32,015 nucleotides of DNA from an uncultured Clostridia bacterium (GTDB taxonomy: Bacteria; Bacillota; Clostridia; Oscillospirales; Ruminococcaceae), in contig CANRIQ010000005.1 of NCBI GenBank assembly GCA_947630655.1, positions 1 through 32,015 of the forward strand, in the 5' to 3' direction. The position numbers were made by a program, and so were the translations under genes. Below are positions 23,839 through 29,455 of the stretch, piece after piece. How positions within the stretch are numbered: the stretch's first letter is position 1; each line of letters begins with the position of its first letter. The notes beneath the pieces were generated by a model. That model made no database searches. It saw only the letters and a program-made list of their open reading frames with translations, and was not told where the DNA came from.

Positions 23839-24246
23839 ATGAGTTTTCTGGATAATGTTATCAGCACAGGCAAAAACGTGGTTTCCGCTGCGGGAAAAGT
23901 GACAGATGAGGCGGTTCGTATCTCCAAACTGAAGATTAAAGAAACGCAGATAAACAGCGACATCAAGAACAGGTACGAGAAGCTGGGCGAACTTATCTAC
24001 CAGATGGCAAAGTCGGGCGATAAGGACAACGAGGCGTTTGACGAGAGCATTGCGGAGCTTGACGAGTGCTATGCAAAGCTTGAGGAGATTGACAAGCAGC
24101 TTGACGATCTGAAAAATCAGGTTGCCTGCCCGAAATGCGGCGCAAAGTGCAAAATCGAGGACGGAAACGCTTTCTGCCCGAAATGCGGAGCAAAGCTTCC
24201 CGAAAAGCCCGCTGAGGCTGCCGAGGAAACCGGCGGGGAGCAGTAA
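23839..24246 (+). CDS. Coiled-coil protein with C-terminal zinc ribbon
   Basis: A 135-residue cytoplasmic protein. Residues about 25-95 are a charged heptad-like helix (SDIKNRYEKLGELIYQ; ELDECYAKLEEIDKQLDDLK), likely a coiled coil that makes it oligomeric. A zinc ribbon follows with CPKCGAKC (Cys97, Cys100) and CPKCGAKL (Cys113, Cys116), then an Ala/Glu tail. Proteins of this layout are common in Clostridia and their function is not known; the zinc ribbon may mediate protein contacts, not DNA binding. The ATG at 23839 follows AAAGGAG, with its own promoter and terminator. It is divergent from the pseudokinase, which also carries a zinc ribbon, but the two ribbons differ and a link is only a thought. 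Confidence 0.85.
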   Translation: MSFLDNVISTGKNVVSAAGKVTDEAVRISKLKIKETQINSDIKNRYEKLGELIYQMAKSGDKDNEAFDESIAELDECYAKLEEIDKQLDDLKNQVACPKCGAKCKIEDGNAFCPKCGAKLPEKPAEAAEETGGEQ

Positions 24247-24269
24247 TCCGGTTTAAATTAAAGAGTACG

Positions 24270-24294
24270 AACGGGAGCGGCAAACTCCCGTTTT
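24270..24294 (+). terminator. Terminator of the zinc-ribbon gene
   Basis: AACGGGAG (24270-24277) and CTCCCGTT (24285-24292) with a 7-nt loop, ending in TTTTG. Confidence 0.8.
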
Positions 24295-24410
24295 GTGCAT
24301 ATTCGGCAATATTTTCTGCTTTATCGGGGCAATATATGTGGCAGTTTCACAAAAATTGCAAGGTTTTAAAGTTTCAGAGCAAAAAATTGTTTCTTTTGGG
24401 ACAATTTTAT

Positions 24411-24441
24411 GTTATAATAAAATTGCCTTGTGAGATAAGGC
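24411..24441 (+). promoter_or_regulatory. TrpX-like operon -10 region and short leader hairpin
   Basis: TATAAT (24413-24418) with an extended -10 TGT just before it and no clear -35. A GCCTT/AAGGC hairpin (24425-24429, 24437-24441) follows at the probable 5' end of the mRNA, then TTTAT. The stem is short, so attenuation is only possible; no T-box or riboswitch core was recognised. Confidence 0.5.
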
Positions 24442-24473
24442 TTTATAAATCAGAAAGAACAGGAGAAAAATCA

Positions 24474-25568
24474 ATGAAAATCAAAAAAATACTTGCGGCG
24501 GTAATCGCCGCGGCGACGCTTTGTTGCGGCGTAACAGCCTGCAACAACTCGAATTCGGATAATTCGTCCGACTCTTCCTCTTCCGAGAGCTCTTCAAGCA
24601 CGGCAAACAGCTCCGACGGCGCACAGAGCTCCGATAACACGAGCAGCACCGACAACACTCCCGAAAAGGCAAACGTAAGCGTCGGCGTTATCAAGCAGAT
24701 GACTCACGTCGCGCTTGACAAGGCTGAGGAGGGCTTTATCAAGGCTCTTGAGGACAAGGGCTACAAAAGCGGCGAAAACCTCACTCTCGATCTCCAGAAC
24801 GGTCAGGGCGAGACCACTAACCTTACCACTATCGCCGACCAGTTTGTAGGAAACAACGTTGATCTTATCTTCGCTATCGGCACAAAGTCCGCGCAGGCTT
24901 GCCTCGGCAAGACCCAGACAATCCCGATTATCGGCACGGCTATCACCGATTTTGCTGACGCAGGTCTTGTTGATTCCAACGATAACCCCGGCACAAACGT
25001 TTCCGGTACTACCGATATGAACCCGATTGAGGACCAGGTAGACCTTCTGCTGGAGCTTTTCCCCGATGTCAAGACCATAGGCACTGTTTACACCGGTTCG
25101 GAGGACAACTCCGTGCTTCAGGCAAATATCCTTAAGGAATGCGTTGAGGGCAAGGGTCTGACTTACACCGAAAAGACCATTATCAACACCAACGATATTC
25201 AGCAGGCAGTTTCTTCTATAATCACCGAGTGCGACGCGCTTTACATCGGCACGGACAACAACATGGCTTCCGCAATGGCTCTTGTAAGCTCGATTTGCAA
25301 CCCTGCAAAGATCCCCGTTATCTGCGGCGAGAGCGGAATGGTTGAAAGCGGCGGCTTCGGCACGCTTTCCATCGATTACTACCAGCTTGGTTATCAGGCG
25401 GGTCTTATGGCTGTAAGGGTTCTCGAGGGCGAGGACATTTCCAAAATGCCTATTGAAAAGTCCACCGAGTTCGCTTACTGCTTCAACAAGGACGCAGTAG
25501 AGGCTCTGGGCTACACGCTTCCCGACAAGTACGCGGATTTCATTGTTGAAACTAAGACTGCGGAGTAA
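24474..25568 (+). CDS. ABC transporter substrate-binding lipoprotein (TrpX-like)
   Basis: Surface-anchored binding protein of a small-molecule importer. A signal peptide ends in a lipobox at VTAC (Cys23), followed by a Ser/Asn linker to about residue 60 and a two-lobed binding domain of the ABC_sub_bind family (VSVGVIKQMTHVALDKAEEGF; VDLIFAIGTKSAQACL; ITDFADAGLV; ALYIGTDNNMASAM; GFGTLSIDYYQLGYQAG). In streptococci the matching three-gene system imports tryptophan or related aromatic compounds; the substrate here is not proven. ATG 24474 follows AGGAG and fits the signal peptide; a longer in-frame opening lies upstream of the promoter and is rejected. The permease and ATPase follow. Confidence 0.92.
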   Translation: MKIKKILAAVIAAATLCCGVTACNNSNSDNSSDSSSSESSSSTANSSDGAQSSDNTSSTDNTPEKANVSVGVIKQMTHVALDKAEEGFIKALEDKGYKSGENLTLDLQNGQGETTNLTTIADQFVGNNVDLIFAIGTKSAQACLGKTQTIPIIGTAITDFADAGLVDSNDNPGTNVSGTTDMNPIEDQVDLLLELFPDVKTIGTVYTGSEDNSVLQANILKECVEGKGLTYTEKTIINTNDIQQAVSSIITECDALYIGTDNNMASAMALVSSICNPAKIPVICGESGMVESGGFGTLSIDYYQLGYQAGLMAVRVLEGEDISKMPIEKSTEFAYCFNKDAVEALGYTLPDKYADFIVETKTAE

Positions 25569-25590
25569 TTTTAGTTTTTAGTTCATATAC

Positions 25591-25624
25591 GCGGGGCAGG
25601 AGCAAGCTTCTGCCCGCGCTTTTA
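25591..25624 (+). terminator. Intercistronic hairpin after the binding-protein gene
   Basis: GCGGGGCAG (25591-25599) pairs with CTGCCCGC (25610-25617) with one bulged G, then TTTTAA. It is weak for full termination; such hairpins after binding-protein genes often protect that part of the mRNA or reduce downstream expression. Confidence 0.5.
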
Positions 25625-25692
25625 AGAGGGGGGAGGGCGTTCTCTCCTGTTAAAAACGCGGGCAGTTTAATTTTTGAAAGGAATTTTAACGT

Positions 25693-26700
25693 ATGGCAGA
25701 CATAATTGTGGGAGCAATCGCGCTGGGACTTTTGTGGGGAGTTTTCGCGCTGGGCGTGCATCTTACCTACCGTATTCTCGACATCGCGGATCTGACGGTA
25801 GAGGGCACTCTTACGACGGGCGGAGCTATGGCGGCGATAATGCTCGTAAACGGCGTAAATCCGCTGCTTGCGACGTTCGCGGCGATTGGCGGAGGTCTTG
25901 TCGGCGGGTTTATTACGGGCGTTCTTCACACAAAGCTGAAAATTCCCGCGCTGCTTGCGGGCATTCTCACAATGACGGCGTGCTATTCCATAAATCTTCG
26001 CATAATGGGCAAGGGCAACATTCCTCTGCCGCCCGCGGGAAGCAAGAAGGTAAGCACGATTTTCACGCCGCTTATCGAATTTTTCACAAAGCTTGCCGAT
26101 AAGCACAGCACCGAAGACTCGGCGTGGTTCTGGAACATTATAAAAAGCTCCAACTTCTCGGCTATGCTTGTGGGTCTTGTGTTTGTGATAGTGGTGTCGA
26201 TTATAATGTACTGGTTCTTCGGAACGGAATTAGGTTCGGCAATCCGCGCTACGGGAAACAACCAGAAAATGGTTCGTGCGCAGGGTATAAACACCACGGT
26301 GATGATAATAATATGCTTGATGCTTTCAAACGCGCTGGTGTCGCTGTCGGGCGCGCTTATCGCGCAGTATCAGGCGTATGCGGACATAAGCATGGGCATA
26401 GGAGCTATCGTTATCGGTCTTGCTTCGCTTATCATTGGCGAGGTTATCGTCGGGACAAAGACGTTCAAGCGCAATCTTATCGCTCTGCCCGTCGGCGCGG
26501 TAATTTACCGTATAATCATCGCTCTCGTTATGAAGCTGGGTATGGAGGCAAACGACCTCAAGCTCTTCACCGCGATTACGGTTGCTATCTGCCTGTCGCT
26601 GCCGCTTATAAAGAATTTCTTCTTAAAGCTGTTCAACAAGCGCAGAACGACCGCTCCTGCGGGAAATAATTCCGACTTTGACGAAGATAAGGAGGTCTGA
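25693..26700 (+). CDS. ABC transporter permease (TrpY-like, branched-chain permease fold)
   Basis: Integral membrane permease of 335 residues with about eight to nine hydrophobic segments, from IIVGAIALGLLWGVFALGVH at the start to the helix near SLPLIKNFFLKLF. It belongs to the LivH/RbsC-like permease class paired with ABC_sub_bind proteins. The loop ELGSAIRATGNNQKMVRAQGIN carries the ATPase-contact motif of the family (Gly, Asn and Gln pattern). The ATG at 25693 follows AAAGGA. The stop at 26700 is 3 bases before the ATPase start. The gene is 124 bases downstream of the binding-protein gene, separated by a hairpin. The cytoplasmic C-terminus is basic then acidic (RRTTAPAGNNSDFDEDKEV). Confidence 0.93.
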   Translation: MADIIVGAIALGLLWGVFALGVHLTYRILDIADLTVEGTLTTGGAMAAIMLVNGVNPLLATFAAIGGGLVGGFITGVLHTKLKIPALLAGILTMTACYSINLRIMGKGNIPLPPAGSKKVSTIFTPLIEFFTKLADKHSTEDSAWFWNIIKSSNFSAMLVGLVFVIVVSIIMYWFFGTELGSAIRATGNNQKMVRAQGINTTVMIIICLMLSNALVSLSGALIAQYQAYADISMGIGAIVIGLASLIIGEVIVGTKTFKRNLIALPVGAVIYRIIIALVMKLGMEANDLKLFTAITVAICLSLPLIKNFFLKLFNKRRTTAPAGNNSDFDEDKEV

Positions 26701-26703
26701 AAA

Positions 26704-27501
26704 ATGTTAAAGCTTACCAATATCCACAAGACCTTTAATCCAGGAACGATAAACGAAAAAAAGGCTTTAAACGGGCTTGACCTCGTGCTTGAGGAGGGGG
26801 ATTTCGTCGCGGTCATAGGCGGAAACGGCGCGGGAAAATCCACTATGATGAACGCTGTCGCGGGCGTGTGGCCCGTTGACGAGGGGACTATCGAGATAGA
26901 CGGAATTGACGTTACTTCAAAGCCCGAACACAAGCGCGCGGCATACCTCGGGCGCGTGTTTCAGGACCCGATGATGGGGACTGCCGCGAATATGAATATC
27001 GAGGAAAATCTCGCGCTGGCACTGCGGCGCGGTCAGGCGAGAACCCTTGCATGGGGAATTCGCGAAAAGGAACGCGGACAATACCGCGAGCTGCTGAAAA
27101 CGCTTGATCTGGGGCTTGAAAACCGCCTTACCACAAAGGTGGGGCTGCTTTCGGGCGGTCAGCGGCAGGCTCTGACGCTGCTTATGGCGACGCTTAAACA
27201 CCCGAAAATTCTTCTTCTTGACGAGCATACCGCGGCTCTCGACCCGAAAACCGCCGCAAAGGTGCTGGAAATTTCCGAGAAGATTATAAACGAAAACCAT
27301 CTCACCGCGATGATGGTAACTCACAATATGAAGGACGCTATCGCGCACGGAAACCGCCTTATTATGATGAACGACGGGCAGATAATCCTCGACGTCCGCG
27401 GTGAGGAAAAGAAAAATCTCACGGTTGAGGAGCTGCTCCACCGATTTACGAAAATTTCGGGCGGGGAGCTTGCAAACGACAGAATGCTGCTTAACAGATA
27501 A
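26704..27501 (+). CDS. ABC transporter ATP-binding protein (TrpZ-like)
   Basis: ATPase subunit of the importer, 265 residues. Walker A GGNGAGKST lies at 39-47, the Q-loop in LGRVFQDPMMGT, the signature LSGGQRQALTLLMA, Walker B ILLLDEHTAALDPKT and the H-loop in MMVTHNMKDA. The DEHTAALDP wording is typical of this subfamily. The ATG at 26704 follows AAGGAGG inside the end of the permease gene, so translation is coupled. It is last in the operon and ends at a terminator that also serves, or overlaps, the convergent queH gene. Confidence 0.95.
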   Translation: MLKLTNIHKTFNPGTINEKKALNGLDLVLEEGDFVAVIGGNGAGKSTMMNAVAGVWPVDEGTIEIDGIDVTSKPEHKRAAYLGRVFQDPMMGTAANMNIEENLALALRRGQARTLAWGIREKERGQYRELLKTLDLGLENRLTTKVGLLSGGQRQALTLLMATLKHPKILLLDEHTAALDPKTAAKVLEISEKIINENHLTAMMVTHNMKDAIAHGNRLIMMNDGQIILDVRGEEKKNLTVEELLHRFTKISGGELANDRMLLNR

Positions 27502-27513
27502 CAAAATACAAAA

Positions 27514-27543
27514 AAACGGCAGAGAACCTGCCGTTTATTTTTT
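27514..27543. terminator. Terminator between the ABC operon and queH
   Basis: A perfect 9-bp stem AAACGGCAG (27514-27522) / CTGCCGTTT (27528-27536) with a 5-nt loop, then ATTTTTTA. The A-run at 27510-27516 makes it work on the minus strand too. The right arm overlaps the queH stop codon (27535-27537). Confidence 0.88.
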
Positions 27544-28161
27544 ATTCTTTTCATGAGCAGCCGCCTCCCGCCGCGAAAATTCGCAGCCGCAGTAGTTCTG
27601 CCGATACAAGCCGTATTCGCGGGAAAGCTCGATACTGCGAAGATAGCCGCCTTTTTTCTTGAAATCGCTCGGCAGAAACTTCACCGGATAGATTTCGGAG
27701 AGCGTCTCACCGATTTCGTTCAGCTTTTGGGCGTTTTTCAGCGGGCTTATCGACAGCGTTGTGCAAAAATAATCAAACCCGTTTTCGGCGGCGTATTTTG
27801 CAGCCCGCTCCAAACGCAGCCGATAACACTTAAAACAGCGTTCCCCGCCCTCGGGAATGTCCTCCAAACCCCTTACAGCCTCGTAAAACTCGCGCGTGCC
27901 GCCGTCGTCCGTAACGAGCGAAATCGGGTTCTTCGCGGGAAGCTCGGAAATCAGCCGCCGCTGCTCCTCGGCGCGCTTTAAAAATTCCTCGCGCGGGGAA
28001 ATATTCGGGTTGTAGTACAGCACCGTTATCTCAAAATACTTTGACAAGTACTCCAGGCAATAGCTCGAACACGGCGCACAACAGCTATGCAGCAGCAGCT
28101 TCGGCGTGTCCGAAAGCCCGTTCAGCAGCTTTTCAAGTTCAATTTGGTAATTTTTGTTCAT
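27535..28161 (-). CDS. queH: Epoxyqueuosine reductase QueH
   Basis: QueH performs the last step of queuosine synthesis in tRNA, reducing epoxyqueuosine; it is the non-cobalamin alternative to QueG and carries an iron-sulfur cluster. The family's cysteine motifs are all present: LLLHSCCAPCSSYCLEYL (Cys27, Cys28, Cys31), GERCFKCYRLRLE and the C-terminal YRQNYCGCEFS. The SPRE segment and CTTLSISPLKN also match. The ATG at 28161 gives 208 residues; a GTG at 28167 overlaps the rnhA stop by one base (TAGTG) and could be the coupled start instead. Neither has a clear ribosome site, consistent with coupling to rnhA. Confidence 0.93.
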   Translation of the reverse strand: MNKNYQIELEKLLNGLSDTPKLLLHSCCAPCSSYCLEYLSKYFEITVLYYNPNISPREEFLKRAEEQRRLISELPAKNPISLVTDDGGTREFYEAVRGLEDIPEGGERCFKCYRLRLERAAKYAAENGFDYFCTTLSISPLKNAQKLNEIGETLSEIYPVKFLPSDFKKKGGYLRSIELSREYGLYRQNYCGCEFSRREAAAHEKNKK

Positions 28162-28166
28162 AATCA

Positions 28167-28610
28167 CTATTTTTTGGAAAATTTATCCCGTTCAGCCACC
28201 GCAAGCCTGTCGCAGCGTTCGTTCTCTGCGTGACCCGCGTGACCCTTTATCCAGCGAAACTCCACCTCGTGCACCGCCAGCAAGTCCAACAGCCGCCCCC
28301 AGAGGTCGGGATTAAGCGCGGGCTTCTTGTCGCTCTTGACCCAGCCGCGCCGTCGCCAGCTCTCCGCCCAGCCCTTTGTAATGCCGTCGCAGACGTACCT
28401 GCTGTCCGTGGTGACGGTCACCCTGCAAGGGCGGCGAAGTGCCTCCAGCGCGGAAATGACCCCCATAAGCTCCATTCGGTTGTTAGTCGTGTGAGGCTCT
28501 CCCCCGCTAATTTCCTTTTCGTACCCGCCGCAGCGCAGTATCGCGCCCCAGCCGCCTGCTCCGGGATTTCCGCTGCATGCGCCGTCGGTAAAAATTTCCA
28601 CAAAATCCAA
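28167..28610 (-). CDS. rnhA: Ribonuclease HI
   Basis: RNase HI cuts the RNA strand of RNA-DNA hybrids. The active-site carboxylates can be read in order: [12 protein letters not shown] (Asp), NNRMELMGV (Glu), [11 protein letters not shown] (Asp) and the late ENERCDRLA (Asp). The handle region ([16 protein letters not shown]) and the [12 protein letters not shown] motif are present. The start is set at TTG 28610, seven bases after GGGGAG, giving 147 residues. A TTG at 28625 would lie only a few bases from the predicted transcription start and precede the ribosome site, so it is unlikely. It is first in the rnhA-queH pair. Confidence 0.93.
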   Translation of the reverse strand: MDFVEIFTDGACSGNPGAGGWGAILRCGGYEKEISGGEPHTTNNRMELMGVISALEALRRPCRVTVTTDSRYVCDGITKGWAESWRRRGWVKSDKKPALNPDLWGRLLDLLAVHEVEFRWIKGHAGHAENERCDRLAVAERDKFSKK

Positions 28611-28634
28611 AATCTCACTCCCCAAACTAATTTA

Positions 28635-28663
28635 ATTATAACAGCTTTCCCCGAATTTGTCAA
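28635..28663 (-). promoter_or_regulatory. rnhA-queH promoter
   Basis: On the minus strand TTGACA (28658-28663), 17-bp spacer, TATAAT (28635-28640): full consensus, 25 bp before the chosen start. Confidence 0.9.
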
Positions 28664-28671
28664 GACAAACA

Positions 28672-28702
28672 CAAAAAAACCGCTCCGATTACTCGGAGCG
28701 GT
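28672..28702 (-). terminator. Terminator of the cohesin-like gene
   Basis: On the minus strand a 10-bp perfect stem ACCGCTCCGA/TCGGAGCGGT (28679-28688 and 28693-28702) with a 4-nt loop is followed by T's (28673-28678), 23 bases after the stop at 28726. Confidence 0.92.
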
Positions 28703-28725
28703 CGCGTTTTGTGAATGAAGTGAAA

Positions 28726-29355
28726 TTACTTTCTCTTCTTTGCAACTACAACGCCTGCGCCTGCAAGAACAGCAGGAACGATCGCAAGAGCGATACCGGT
28801 GCCGGGGTTATCCTTGTCGCCGGGCTTAGCACCGGAAGCGTCGCCGGAGTCGCCGGATTCGCCGGATTCGCCGGAGTCGCCGGAATCGCCGGAGATGTCA
28901 GAATTGTCGTCGTCAACAGCAACTGCATTAAGCTCAATGCCCTCTACAGCAGAAGCGTAAGCGTCATCCGAAGCAACGAGACTTACAGAGATAGGCTCGC
29001 CAACGTCTGCAGTAACGGTGAAGGTAAGGGTTACAAGAGTCTGACCCTCGCTAATGCCTTTAAATGCATTGTACTTGTTCTTGCCAAGAGAGTTGTTTGC
29101 CTTGAAAGTACCTACAGGAGTTTCAGCAGATACAAACTCAAGACCTTCCCACTCTACATAGAACTCAATAGCCTGGGTCTCTGCGGTAGTAAAGATGTCA
29201 ACAACATACTGCTCGCCGCTTACAGCGTTCTCACTGCCTTCAGCAGGCAGGATATCAACGATCGGAGCCTCAGCAGTGTTAGCCTCTGCAAACGCAGCAA
29301 CTGCGGTCAAAGAAAGAACAGCAGATGCGATGCCCATAGAAATAATCTTCTTCAT
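28726..29355 (-). CDS. Sortase-anchored cohesin-like surface protein
   Basis: A 209-residue secreted protein: a signal peptide (1 to about 23, cut after AFA), a single beta-rich domain (about 31-148) with cohesin-like features (AIEFYVEWEGLEFVSAETP; KYNAFKGISEGQTLVTLTF; ADVGEPISVSL), then an acidic Gly-Ser-Asp-Glu linker of 9-base repeats. A sorting signal ends it: NPGTG (183-187), hydrophobic tail and KKRK. Cohesins bind dockerins with high affinity in cellulosomes; small single-cohesin anchored proteins such as ScaE of Ruminococcus flavefaciens hold the complex on the cell wall. The neighbour upstream on the same strand ends in a dockerin, which supports the call. ATG 29355 follows GGAGGAA; an ATG at 29370 is part of that ribosome site. 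It lies 100 bases after the dockerin gene and has a strong terminator. Confidence 0.78.
   Translation of the reverse strand: MKKIISMGIASAVLSLTAVAAFAEANTAEAPIVDILPAEGSENAVSGEQYVVDIFTTAETQAIEFYVEWEGLEFVSAETPVGTFKANNSLGKNKYNAFKGISEGQTLVTLTFTVTADVGEPISVSLVASDDAYASAVEGIELNAVAVDDDNSDISGDSGDSGESGESGDSGDASGAKPGDKDNPGTGIALAIVPAVLAGAGVVVAKKRK
28841..28894. repeat. 9-bp tandem repeat in the cohesin-like gene linker
   Basis: About six units of TCGCCGGAG/TCGCCGGAT in a row, in frame, encoding Gly-(Asp/Glu)-Ser steps of the wall-spanning linker. Such arrays can change copy number by slippage without a frameshift. Confidence 0.8.
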
Positions 29356-29403
29356 ATTATTTTCCTCCATAATTTTGTTTTTTTAAATAAACCCTTATGC
29401 GGA

Positions 29404-29423
29404 GTGCGGAATGCACCCCGCAC
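29404..29423. repeat. Hairpin between the dockerin and cohesin-like genes
   Basis: GTGCGG (29404-29409) pairs with CCGCAC (29418-29423) around an 8-nt loop. On the minus strand it is followed by a mixed T/A stretch, not a clean T-run, so it may be a weak terminator or mRNA-stabilising stem that lets some transcription pass to the cohesin-like gene. Confidence 0.45.
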
Positions 29424-29455
29424 GGGATTATTATTGCCTTAAATGCCGCGATTTA

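Noticed and set aside
24336..24473. Longer N-terminus for the TrpX-like protein
   Set aside because: It would start before the -10 box and bury the lipoprotein signal peptide inside the protein.
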